From Cryptomeria japonica (Eukaryota; Streptophyta; Pinopsida; Cupressales; Cupressaceae), in assembly GCF_030272615.1 (NCBI RefSeq), contig NC_081413.1:162898080-162962079 (forward strand): a DNA stretch of 64,000 nt, written 5' to 3'. Both the position numbers and the translations under genes were made by a program. Below the pieces are notes generated by a model that worked only from the letters and a program-made list of their open reading frames with translations, had not been told where the DNA came from and searched no databases. This document shows, one piece after another, positions 9,417 to 20,755 of this stretch. Each line of letters begins with the position of its first letter. Positions within the stretch are counted from its first letter, which is position 1.

Positions 9417-12400
9417 ATGGAACCTTCGTCTTCTTCTTCTAAGAGGAGTAGGAAAGGAAAAGAGTTAAACCTTGAAGAGAAGCCCAAGAGACAGAAGAAA
9501 GAAGGGAGAGCTTTGACTCAGGACTTATTAGACCAGTGTCCATCGTCTAGTGTAAGGTCCAAAAAGATTAAAAGTGAAGAAGAAGGATTAGAGGACAGAT
9601 TTGAAAATCTAGGAGACATTTGGACTGAGATAAGAGGGCATGAGTTATTTTTGTTTGGTTACAAAAGAAGGGATGCACCTGAACCCATTAGTAATCTATG
9701 GAAGAGGAACTTAGGCAAATTAGTAGTTCCAAATGTGTTTGTAGACGTAGAATTAATGAAAGCTCTGGTAGATTGCTACAACCCGAGAACTAAAACCATA
9801 TGTGATTACAGAGGGAATACATTAGTAGTAATCAACAAGCAGACTATTGATATGGTTTTTGATCTAGACTGGGAAGTCGAGGAGAGCATCGATATGAAGA
9901 AACTTTCATAGGAATTCTTTAGTTTGGAAAATATCTACAGGACTTGGAGGCTACCTATCCACAGGCCAAAAGTGGGTGGGTCATTTGTTCAGTTTGGCAA
10001 AGATGACAAGGTGCCATTTGATGTCAACCACTTCCATCCATATTTCAAATATACGTATTATGTTGTAGCCCAAGTACTAGGCCTAGAGGCTCATCCACTC
10101 ATGGATATTGGGGTTATGGTTCTGTGTGCTGATATTCAATCAAAAGACCCTAGGTCATTTGATTTTGCTACTTATGTTGCGGATGCCTTGAATCATGGGC
10201 TGGAAAAATTGAAAGGAGACCTTGTGAATGTTCACTTTTCATTATACTCCATGCTAATGCATATTCTTCTCTATTGTGGACAAGAAATTAACTTCTGGCC
10301 AGATGAGTTCAGCATTAGGTCTTATGATAAGAATGGTCTGAAGAAGCCGGTTCAGTTGTGGGTATCAGCATGGGACCAGAGGTTTATAAACAACCAATAT
10401 TGGAATTTTCAAGAATACTTTGTGAAACCTCTCAGTGCAGCTTTTGGACAACACAGGGATTATACTTTGTCCCCTGAAATCAAGAGGTTCCTCAGGCCAA
10501 AGGATTTCTCTCCAGAGTCACAGATTGAACATAATTGGGGTGATTGGTATTGCCATGATAATCACATAGAGATAAGGGTATTTGGATATGAAGGGCAACC
10601 CCACATGCTTCCAATTACGGTGCCAAACAGAGTGGCTAGCTTGGAGATTATAAGGCAATTGTCTATTGCCAGTGCAAAACATTTAACTGATTTTGGTAAA
10701 CAATCTATTGTTCCAGGTTTATTAATTTTCTCTGATTTCATTGTCAAAAGTTCAAAGAGTTATCATTTATTACAGAATAAATTAAATTACTATGGCATGA
10801 CTCTGGGTGAGCCTAAGGAGAATTTTGATCCCAAAGGATATATAAGAGCTGCCAGAGCCTCACAGAAACTCAAAGCTGGGATACATATGGCCAAAATGCC
10901 AGACGACCTAATTAAGAACCTTGAGCGAGAGGAGGCCAAAGCTTTAAAAGGAAAGAGTGAGTTAGTCTGGGAGGCCTACAAATGGAAAAGGGCAAGGGGA
11001 ATGATAGATGGAGACCTAATTGGAAATCTCCAAGATCCTCTGGAAGTAGCTAAAAGGCTGCTTCAACATGAAGCTGAAATTATGCACAGAGTTCCTTCAC
11101 AATTCCTTCACTTCATTAATACTGAGAAGGACAGTCAGCCCCTAGCTCACATGTCACCGAAATCAACCGCCAGTAGTATCCCACCTGATTCTCCTAGAGA
11201 GGATTATCCTCCTGGTTTCGAAACAGAAATGAACATGGACATAGGAGAAATCAACATCAAGGATGTTGTTGACATAAGAATGACTGAGCATGAGGACTTC
11301 GTTGCTGATGATGGATTCGCCTCCTCTAGGGAATTCCTTTCATTTTTATATCAATACAAAGGGGCTCATGTCAAATGAAGCATGGCTGGAAAACCAGAGG
11401 AGGAACAGATGAAGAGATTACAGGATGAAATTGATGTCCTCATGAAAGACATGACTCCTGAAAAGGGGAGGAAATTATTAAAAGAGGCCGGTGTGATCAT
11501 CTTCTCTGGTTGGGATATCAACTCAGCACTCTTATTTGATGGCTTTTTGAAAAAACAAGATTTGAATCAATAGGTGTTGCCCCAGGAGGTAGATAAACTG
11601 TTCCTAGGCTCTGGATATGATCCAGACAAAAAAGCTCTCCTACAGTGGGCACTATATCCAAAGGGGAAGAGGCCAATCATTGTGGATATAGAAGAAACCT
11701 TTGGACATCTCATGGTTCATCAGGTTGGAAAGACTGATCCTAGGGTCACTGCAAAGCTCAACCTGGATGTTGCAAGATTGAACTTGGACCAGATAGAGTT
11801 TTTGGTCAGAGAGAACGTTACATACAAGGGATTATATGAAAAATCCAAGGAGGAAAATTAGAAGCTGCAAGCAAAGGTATTGCAATTAGAGACGGGGACT
11901 CCTATCAGCGAATACACCTCATACCCCGTAGGACGCAGCTTGGATGACGTCTCTGATGCTCTGTACTGGAAATATCAGGCAGAAAAAGCCAATAAACGCA
12001 CAGACAATGTCCAACAAAAGATGGACAAATTGGTCAACGACATTGTAGGACATCGTTTTAACACCATGCTCTTACAGGTCGAACCGTATTGGACAGTTTA
12101 CAATGGAACGATAAAAGCGCTAACAGAGCATGAACGGTTAAGAGCACGATTGCAGGGAGTGCTAAGCAATGTCGGTACCATGACACTAGAAGAAAAGACT
12201 GAGGGCAATGCGTATATGGACAATCATGTCAAACTCGAAGATATGCTGAGAAGAGATTTAAAAGAATTAGATGATGAAAAACCCGTTGGAATGCCCTCCG
12301 TCTACAAGGAAGGAGAGGTAATAACCTTGGAGGATTTGCGAAAAGAACTTATCAGCGTCAAGGATTGGGCCTTGTCAGAAATTGATCGGAGTAAGGATAT

Positions 12401-12566
12401 GGCCCCTACCGTCAACCAGATAATATTCAAGTATCTGACGCTGGGGGATGAATTGAAAAAGCAAACGCCTCGAATCAAAACATTTAAAGACGATGATTAC
12501 ATTCATCATTTGGGGCTTTTGAATCTCTTTTTACTTAAGTTTAGAAATGTTCAAGTTAATGATTAA
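9417..12566 (+). pseudogene. Element E ORF: ~1,050-codon protein, domain related to ORF2 (four stops)
   Basis: One frame runs from MEPSSSSSKRSRKGKELN to a TAA at 12564-12566. It is interrupted only by TAG or TGA at 9909, 11376, 11571 and 11859; three of the four fit CAG to TAG change. The amino end is Ser/Lys/Arg rich (nuclear-signal-like). Residues ~60-320 hold a globular region (GNTLVVINKQTIDMVFDLDW, YYVVAQVLGLEAHPLMDIG, FSLYSMLMHILLYCGQEINF) that follows the spacing of the ORF2 domain of D and B. The carboxyl third is charged and coiled-coil-like. Total length is close to the ~1,090 codons of ORF2. There is no zinc knuckle, protease or polymerase motif. An upstream in-frame Met at 9390 is possible but is not followed by a better context. 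Function unknown. Confidence 0.7.
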
Positions 12567-13464
12567 TTTTGTAAAGGGTCGTGTCTCTTCGTGAAGAGCT
12601 TTCATCCTCATATATATATGAGAATGATTTTTGTAATGTAGGTGATAGATATTAGATAGGATTAAGAGCGAAAGACCGACAGCCTGTAAGTCTTCTGTGT
12701 ACGAACTTCAATGGAATACAAATCTTGATCAATTGTTTCCCTACATATGTGTTGTGGATTATTTCATTTTCTTTTGGCAATCGTCTATGATATTGTCTGA
12801 TAAAGATAAGGTTATTCATGTTCTTAAGATCAAATCTATGCTTTATGTTATAATGTTGCAACAAAAGTTTTGCTTGCGGATTATAATTGTTCCTTGCAAA
12901 GCTTAATTGACTGGTCCCTTAAGGGTAGGGTTAAATTCACTCAATCAGCATATAATATAAGCATTCATTTGGTTTTAACAGAAATAGTAACTGACAGGTT
13001 CATAAGGGATGAATTAAAAACTGTTTCACAGATTCGCACCATAAGTCCTGAAGAAAATTGTAATGACTCTGCAACCCAATTAACGAAGAAGGCACTGGCT
13101 AAATTACAAATTACCCTCATCATTTCTTCATTTTGACAGCTATAGAAGTAATTAAGAAACACAAAGCAAACAATTATCATAACAACAATCTTGAACTCGT
13201 CTGCTATATCTCCATTCAAGGAACTCATGCCATTTCAAGATCAGGAGATATTAGATTAGGATAACATATCTGCTATAAAAAGCACTGTTTATTGGAGACA
13301 TTCAGTGAATAGGTATACCCGCCTTGGTCCTGCAGAGCCTAAAGTGAGAGAGTAAGCAACCAAATAGGTTCACTCTACATGTTGGCTAAGTCAATTGGAG
13401 GGTTTGACCATAGGGACTGGCATTTCCTTAGAACCTATCCAATCTATTGATTTGAGACCCAACA
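12567..13464 (+). other. Element E 3' tail with TATA box
   Basis: Noncoding. A TATA box (CTATAAAAAGC, 13273-13283) lies ~190 bases before the element end, a spacing typical of an LTR promoter. The matching sequence is absent from the 5' end of E, so this cannot be called an LTR. The short frames on both strands do not look like proteins. Confidence 0.45.
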
Positions 13465-13469
13465 GAGTT

Positions 13470-14914
13470 GAACAAACCAAAGAAAACTTTCAAGGTTTAT
13501 CAGAAGGATGGAGAGAAGGGGAAAGGTAAAGTAGGTGGATTACCAAATATAAAAATAACTGACAACCTACCACCACCTTTGGTTACTCCACCGGTATAGA
13601 CTCATAGAACACCGACTACTGAGAATGTGGATACATCACATGAGGATACCAACCTTGAGTCAGAAATTTTGTTCACCATGAACATAGACACTCAGGAAGT
13701 AAACATTGTAGTTGACAAGGAGAACACAAAGGAAAATAAAAATGATATTGCTACTAAGCAACCAACATATAATATTGAGGTTGGAACACAGGCAGATAAT
13801 ATTGGGGTTGAGACACAAGCAGAGAAAGCTGAGCATTCTGTGGAAACACTGGACAATGGAATGGTTATTGGTAGTGTAGATGCCAACGCAATAAAACCGA
13901 CAGAGATACCAATAGTGGATAACATAGAGATACCGACAACAGATAGTACAGAGAAACCAACTAAGAAGTTGACTAATTCATAGGTACACATTGAGGTAGT
14001 GAAACTGACAATCACAGAGAAACCAAAACCATTGCTATTGGAAATTCAAACACAGACTGACCCACCAAAAGTCAATTCAGGAAAATTGGTTACTCCCACC
14101 GGAAGCACATAAATTGTAAAAGTAGTTGGCTAGACATTTGGTACTTCACTAATAGAATTCAGATCTACTATTGTGACTGAAGTAATTTTGGATTCAATAA
14201 AGAAAATAACGGATTGCAATGCATTGGCCTATAAGGCGATTGATGACACAATTCCTATTCTTAAGATGATTGCACCCAAATGCAATTTAGATCAGGTAAA
14301 GGATTCTTTAGGCCAGTTAGACACATTGTCTAACAATTAATGAGGAAACATTCAAAGAGAAAATGGAAAAGGAAAAAGAAAAATTCTTTGAGGAAACAAT
14401 AAACAAGTGCACGGAACACATTAACACACTTTTACCAGCACTGAATAAAACAACTTTGGAATACAAGGAACTGTATAGGGACACATGCAAGCCACATCTA
14501 CTAACATAGGATATTGAAAAGGAAATAAGCACAATACAAAAGGAGATAGATGATATAGCTGATAATATCATTGGTTCATCTGAACCTATATCAATTATTG
14601 AGCAAGAAATTGCTAGATTTGAAGAGAAATTGGAGAAGTTAGAAAAAGAGAAGGAAAGGATAAAAGGAAAAGCCAGAGAGCTTAAGTGCAAACTCAGTTG
14701 TAAGTCAGATAACCTTATCTCTCTAAGGAAAGAAATCTCTAAGGCATTAATTCAAGGACAAAAGACACCAGAGGAACATATGCATCATCTCACCAGTACA
14801 ATTCAGAGAATTGAGGCAGCTATGAAGGATAGTAACAGGTTTATACAAAGCTTAAACTTGGTATTAGCAGACCTATTTCAGATTGTAACCAACCAGTTAC
14901 AAAGTTCAAGTTGA
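13470..14914 (+). pseudogene. Element D ORF2, carboxyl-terminal part
   Basis: Continues ORF2 after element E: PKKTFKVYQKDGEKGKGKVG matches the B text after its WDIFLVEKGKQEE. It reads through an acidic Glu/Asn/Thr-rich linker (13627-13983), a conserved segment around TTLEYKELYRDTCKPH, and a long coiled coil (EKLEKEKERIKGKARELKCK). It ends FIQSLNLVLADLFQIVTNQL, like B. It has several stops and at least one frameshift near 14330. The coiled coil and size suggest a structural or assembly protein; this is inference. Confidence 0.65.
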
Positions 14915-15103
14915 AAATCTGCACTCATTTGACAATTTTTGACAACCTTTGTATTGATGTCAAAGGGGGAGTAGTAGACACAGAGAAAAATGGTCATCAT
15001 AGAAGATCATCAACTTAGGGGGAGCATACATTTTTGGTAAATTTTGGACTTCATTTTTGGAACAAATTTTTGAATTTTTCTCATGAGTGTTGTCATCAAT
15101 GCC

Positions 15104-15114
15104 AAAGGGGGAGA
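15104..15114 (+). promoter_or_regulatory. Polypurine tract of element D
   Basis: AAAGGGGGAGA directly before the 3' LTR, inside the phrase GTCATCAATGCCAAAGGGGGAG that is nearly identical in B and close in copia C. Confidence 0.85.
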
Positions 15115-15115
15115 T

Positions 15116-15880
15116 TGTTGGCATTCTACACTCTAGTGAGAAATGATGTTGTTGTCATTATGGCAACTTATCGGCAACCTTGTGGATATCTTCAAGCATC
15201 GACACCGATAGACACTTCATCGATAATGACAATACTGTATACTGACACTCCAACCAACAAGAATAAAGTTTTGTTTATTGTATTTAATTGTAAATGTCTT
15301 TTGTAAATCCGACATGGCATATTGTAATAAGACTTAAATATGTATGAGATCTTGAAAATAATTTTGATATAGAACATAGGATGGATACATGGTAGAAGTG
15401 ATGAGTGAATATTTTGTATAAGGTTTATGATTATTGTATGAGCTTAAACTGATACTAAACCTGGCATAGCAGATGTTGAATTATAGTAGTACATTCTATT
15501 GGATTTTCATAATCCATTTTGTAAGTCAGTGAGACTTCCTTTTTGTGATTGAGTAGTGAGCTCTAGGCAGTTGGCCTTCTTGCATGTGCAAGCCCCTCTT
15601 GTTAGTAATATCCATTCACTGGGCAATGAGTGAATATTGTAGGTCACAAATCCCACTGAGGTTTTTCCCACACCGGGTTTCCTTGTTAAACATCTTGTGT
15701 TATGGTGTGTTTTCTATGATGTCTTCACTGTTCTTATTTACTGCATTAATTCTTGTTTACCGGTACACTATTTTGGAATGCAAAATACTTAATAAGGTTA
15801 AAGAATCTGTTAACTGGTTAGATACTAATTCACCCCCCCCCCCCCTCTCAGTATCTTTGGTACTATCATCAATTCTAACA
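15116..15880 (+). repeat. 3' LTR of element D (765 bp)
   Basis: Matches 4306-5073. The C run is 13 here against 15 in the 5' LTR. Many of the differences fall at CG or CHG sites (for example ATCGGCACC against ATCGACACC), as expected for methylated copies. Confidence 0.93.
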
Positions 15881-15885
15881 TAATG

Positions 15886-16229
15886 TAGATCTAGATAGAT
15901 ATATATTTGCACATGTGCATGTATGTAGTACACATTAAACAATAATTAAAAATGTATGCATACATAGTGCATGCATGTAGTACACATTAAACAATAATTA
16001 AAAATGTATACATACATTTAAATCATTTTGAACATATTTAAACATGTAAATTAAAAAAATTAGATATATACATTTAAAAGTAATTTAAACTTCATAAATG
16101 CATACTTGAGTTAAAATTTTCTAGATATAAAGACAAATTTAAGATAAATTTCTAGAGATCTATGGGCAAAAGAAATTTAAACAACTAGAAATTTAATTTT
16201 AAATATCAATATATGTCTAATTTACAATT
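15886..16229. other. Host remnant between elements D and H
   Basis: AT-rich, no gene. It contains a 52-base direct duplication (units starting near 15918 and 15970, each with TAGTACACATTAAACAATAA). Before D inserted, this was contiguous with 4300, upstream of the decayed minus-strand gene. Confidence 0.6.
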
Positions 16230-16234
16230 ACATA

Positions 16235-18013
16235 TGTAGTCACATAAATCTGTCCACTTAATTAAATGAATACTTAGTATTTATTTGATTATTTAACCAT
16301 CAATTAATGAATTAATTAAATTAATATTTAATTAATTCATCTTAACCGTCTTCTCCTATTAATTAAATAAATTAGTCAATTTATTTGATTTAATTCACTT
16401 AACCAAATTCAGACCATTAATTAAATAAATAAATCATATTTGTTTAATTAAATCTTCTCTCACATTTAAATAAATTAATATTTATTTAAATCCCCCAAAA
16501 TCCCACCTCTCACATTTAAATAAATTAACATTTATTTAAATCACCTTTATCCTCTACCCACTTGTATTTTCCTACAAATGCAAGTTGCACAATTATTTTA
16601 AATAAATAATTTATTTAAATCACCTTTATCCTCCACCCACTTGTATTTTCCTACAAAAGCAAGTTGCACAACTATTTTAAATAAATTATTTATTTAAAAT
16701 CCTATTTATCCTCACCCACTTGAAACCTTTAATGGTTTCCCTTAAAGTATTCAAACTTGATGGCTTCCTTCTATAGTCTTCTTAAGACTTTAATGGTTTT
16801 CCTTAAAGTCTTCAAGCCTTTAATGGTTTCCCTCAAAGTCTTCAAGCATTTTAATGCTTTATCTTCATTTTTCTCATTTAAATAAATTAATATTTATTTG
16901 AATATTTATCCAAATGCAAATTACACCATTTAATTGAAATAAATGATTTTATTTTAATTGAAAATACCAAAATTTCTCCCACTTGCATTTTCCTACAAAA
17001 TCCACTTGCATGCCTAAACCCCTTCTAGAATTTTATAATCACTTCTAAATAACCTAACCCCTTCTTTAAACTTTGTCACATTCCTAAGCAAAAGGGAAGT
17101 CACTTCTCAAACCCTCAAAGTCTTTGATAACCATTAAAGGCTTTCAACCTTCAACCACTAAATGGCTCAAAGTCTTTGATAATCATTGAAGGCTTTCAAC
17201 CTTCAACCACTTAATCCCCAAAGTCTCCAATAACCATTAATGGTTACCTCAAACCCTCCCACATGGTTAAAACATTTGTTTTGACTCAACCTCTACCCAA
17301 CCCAAAGGTCTCATCAGGCCATTAATGCTTTGACCATGATTATCTCTTAAACATTTGCACAAAGGTTTATCCTTGGATTAACTCTTAATCCAGTGGGTAA
17401 TCTTAATTTGGACTTGACCCTTAGCCTCTAGATAACCATGAGGTCTTCTCATGCCTTTAATGCCTCCAACCTCTTCTCTCAACCCAATCCTATGTTGACA
17501 CTTGTCACCATTTTATTGGTGCCAATTGTGCACATGGATCCCCAACTTTCAAACTTGGCCCTTGATTAAAACATTCAATCTTAACCCTTCATTTTCCCAT
17601 TTCTTCTATAAATAGAACCCTTCTCCTCAAGCAAAAAAAAGAAGCATTAGAGTATTGTTGTTATACTGGCATTAGCATAGAGCTTTTTCATAGCATCACT
17701 ATCTACTCTTGCATAGCATTTGCTTATCATATTCAACTATCTTGAATCTCCATATGGCATCCATGGCTAGTGCTAAAAGCTAAGAGCTACACTCATTTGG
17801 GACTTGGAGATGAGAGGAACAAGGGAGGAGCAACTATGAGCATCTTGATTAGCTATTTTATTCTATGTTTATATGCTTTCTATTTCATGCTTAATATCTC
17901 TCTTGATATGCCTGTTTAGGATAATCTTTTGTTGCTAACACTAACGTTTGTTTCTTGTGCTCTTGTGTGTGTTGCCATCAAACAAATTTTCTAATCCTTT
18001 TTGCAGAGCATCA
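16235..18013 (+). repeat. 5' LTR of element H (1,779 bp)
   Basis: Starts TGTAGTCACATAAAT and ends GCAGAGCATCA. The outer third is AT-rich with repeated TTTAAATAAATTAATATTTA-like palindromes and a ~79-base unit present about twice (CACCTTTATCCTC at 16542 and 16621). TATAAATAG at 17607-17615 is the likely promoter. Confidence 0.95.
17607..17615 (+). promoter_or_regulatory. TATA box of the H 5' LTR
   Basis: TATAAATAG about 400 bases before the LTR end, identical in the 3' LTR at 31876-31884. Confidence 0.6.
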
Positions 18014-18031
18014 TTTGGTGAACCTGACGTG
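18014..18031 (+). promoter_or_regulatory. Primer-binding site of element H
   Basis: TTTGGTGAACCTGACGTG directly after the LTR. Near-identical sites follow the LTRs of F and G. I did not identify the matching tRNA. Confidence 0.8.
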
Positions 18032-20755
18032 AATCCAAACACCAAAAAGATCAACTTTTTTTTTTAACCAATAACATGTTTGAATGTTGAAAATGTCACA
18101 CAGGTTGCGTTTTTGACACTGTTTTGGTGAGTTTGACATTATTTTGGCACTATTCACCCTATTTTAGTGCTTTTACCTTCTCTTGTCTTTCCCTTTCTTT
18201 TAGTGCGTTTGTGTTAAATAGCGCCTCTGTTCAAACGCAGACTAGCGCTATTGTAATAGAACGTTGTACAAATCACCTTGTAACCAAAAAAAATAAAAAT
18301 TAGGCTTGTAGAAGCCCACCAAAACATGCGGATTTTTCTAACTAATTGTCTTTTATGCAGGTTCTAATCTTTTTGTGCAGGGGAAGGAGTTAGTTTAAAT
18401 GCTTTAAAAGTTTCTTTTTTACTTTCTTTCAACAAAAGTTGGTTAAAAAGAATCCATTTTTCCTTCTTGCACAAGTTAAAATAAACCTCATATTTTATTT
18501 TAGAGTGCATAAAATGAACCTCAAACTTGTTTTTGGTGCTTAAAAAGAAAATTCATCTTTCTTTATTGCAAAGTAAAAAAAACAACAAACTTCAAAATTT
18601 TGCTTTCATTGCAAGTTAGGGATACATTTTGTTTTGGTGCTTAAAATCAACAAAACAAATTTTCTTTCTTACATCAAACTTAAAAATCACAAGCCACACT
18701 TCAATTTTTGGGCAAATAAAAAGAACAATCCACTTGTTTTGATTTTTGCAAAAACAAATTTTACTTCAAGCAAACGTGTTTTTCTTTAAGTTGACCAGGA
18801 TTTCCGAATTCTAGGTTACAAAACACATTGCTTTTGAAGTTAAAAAGAACACCATGGCTGTTGGAGCAACATCTCCAAATAGTTAGATCACATTTGTAAT
18901 GGTGGATTAAAAAGAACAAGTGTCTTTCGTACTTGGCACACTTGTGCAAAATGTCAGTCGAGTGGTCCTACCTCTAACACACACTATCCTCTCCCTTGGC
19001 TTTCGTGGTCCTAGGTGCAAGAGAAAAGTGTTAGTAACACTCAAAATTTTATCTTTTTAAGAGAGGCCTGCCAAGTGATCGATACTCTTGGGAACGACCT
19101 CGAGCGGTAAATCCTTTGAGCCACTATAGAAATCAGGTGAGAGCGAAAGCTGTAGCCTTGGGTATAGCTATTCCTATAGTGTAACTGGCCGAAAGGACAA
19201 ATGGGCCCCACCACCAGTTACAAGGCTCTTAAGTGAGTCACTGCAGAATGAACTTATGTCCAAAAACATCCAACATGACTAAACACCTTTAAGTAGTAGC
19301 CCACCCATTCTATTGATTGAGAATATTTGCGATATAATTTAGTGCAAGAGCATAGATGGTTTTGCTCCCAAGATACTCACCATACATATTTCCTTGCGTA
19401 GAAACATAGCTTTTTGAAAAGTCACTTGTGGCTTGATAAAAGTGGTGACTCCCCCATCATAGGGATCATCTATTTGTTATGTTCGTGCAAGACTTAGTAT
19501 ATCACATCCTTACCTGCCATGGCGGGATTCATAAGGTATGTAGTACCAAAGTCGAAGAAATATCAAGATGTGGGCTAAATTTATCACAACTGGCCATTTG
19601 ACCTTAGGGATAAAAAGTGTTTGAAGTGTGTTCGTTTTAAAGACCAAGTGCAAATTGAGCCGACTTCAGGCTTTGGAAATACACCTTAAAATACATCTAA
19701 AGGAAGGGTCATATACAAGTCCAAAGATTGGGTTGATCTAGACCCATACTCATTTGTGCCTTTTAGGCAGCATTCTTGTGTTTGTGTGTTTTCTTTGTTT
19801 TCTTGTCAAAGAAACATCAAATCAGAAAATCAATCCCAAAAACAAAGTATTCATCCAACCAAACATTTGTCAAAACAACCAAAAACATCAAAAACAAGGT
19901 ACAAACAACAAAGAGTCAAATTTTATGACCATTCTTCACATCTTGCGAAAGAAGAATTGTCATCAGAATATCAACTTGAAAAGAAGACCATTGAGCTCAA
20001 AGGCTTTGATCAAAAGGAGGAAATTCTTCTATATAAATAGACAAATCTTTGTCTCACATAGAGTCTTTCTGTGTCACATGCGTCTCTACCTTCAAGGAAA
20101 AACAAATGAATTTGATTCCGAATCATTGAACCGCAGAGCTTTTATGCAATATAGAGCTCTGAGTTATCACAAAAAAACCAAGGAGATTAATCCCAACTTC
20201 TTCCCAAACGTCTGTATCACATACAACACAGCTCGAGAAATACCACCAACACCTGAAAGAGAAGAGGTAGAGTTTGTTCCATTTGTAACACAAAGCTTTT
20301 ATTGAAGTTGAAAACACTTTCATCCATCATCTTTCTCATCCATCATCATTTCATCATCAATCCATTCCAACTCTCAAAACATTAAGAGGTTCTTGTCCCA
20401 AAGTTCTCTTTTAGATATTGCTTGAAATCAAACACATCACATCACTTTTTAGATTGTTTCTACATCTAGGATAAACTCATCCTAAGAAACACATCTATGC
20501 AGGTTAAAACTAGTTCATGAGTGAATCCTCTCATTACTAGGTAGTTAAATCTGTAACACATCTCAGATTTCTCTGCACCTTATCACATCCAATCTTATCA
20601 AACAAGCAAGCAATTCAAAGAAGGAATTTCAGTTACATCTACCTTAAAAGTGCTAGAGATCCACATACAACACAATTCACCAACCATCAATCTTTCATTT
20701 CATCAAACAACTCATCATCATCTTCAATCAACTTCAACAAAAGCTTGCAAGCAAA
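18032..20755 (+). other. Element H leader (2.7 kb)
   Basis: A long untranslated stretch between primer site and gag, usual in Tat-type elements. A 183-codon frame at 19754-20305 lies here; its composition (Lys, Asn and Cys scattered, no domain) does not persuade me that it is a protein, although Ogre-type elements do have an extra ORF in this position. Confidence 0.6.

Larger units (their letters stand above)
8483..13464 (+). mobile_element. Element E: 5.0 kb insertion with TG...CA ends and TSD GAGTT, no LTRs seen
   Basis: Duplicated GAGTT (8478-8482 and 13465-13469) flanks TGTTGAGCAC...GACCCAACA. Removing the insert rejoins the ORF2 of D so that it lines up with the unbroken copy in B (B 43690-43740), which fixes the boundaries independently. 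The insert holds a motif-rich leader, one ~1,050-codon ORF and a ~900-base tail containing a TATA box. TG...CA ends and a 5-base duplication are what LTR-element integrases leave, yet I find no terminal repeat of more than about 7 inverted bases, no primer site and no polypurine tract. It could be a recombinant retroelement with unlike ends, or another transposon class. Confidence 0.75.
4306..15880 (+). mobile_element. Element D: pol-less LTR retrotransposon, complete, TSD TAATG
   Basis: The perfect 5-base duplication TAATG (4301-4305 and 15881-15885) flanks TGTTGG...CTAACA ends. The order is LTR, primer site, gag, ORF2, polypurine tract, LTR. There is no protease, integrase, reverse transcriptase or RNase H in any frame. 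Its own length is about 6.6 kb; the rest is element E (8483-13464) inside ORF2. LTR type and gene order match element B, but the LTR outer sequence (TGTTGGCATTCTACACTC) marks a second subfamily. The two LTRs differ at several percent of sites by eye, so the insertion is not recent. Confidence 0.93.

Noticed and set aside
12567-13464. 3' LTR of element E
   Set aside because: TATA box and CA end are suggestive, but the sequence is not repeated at the 5' end of E.
19754-20305. 183-codon frame in the H leader as an Ogre-type ORF1
   Set aside because: Position fits, but no domain, biased composition and an overlapping frame of similar quality; left as part of the leader.
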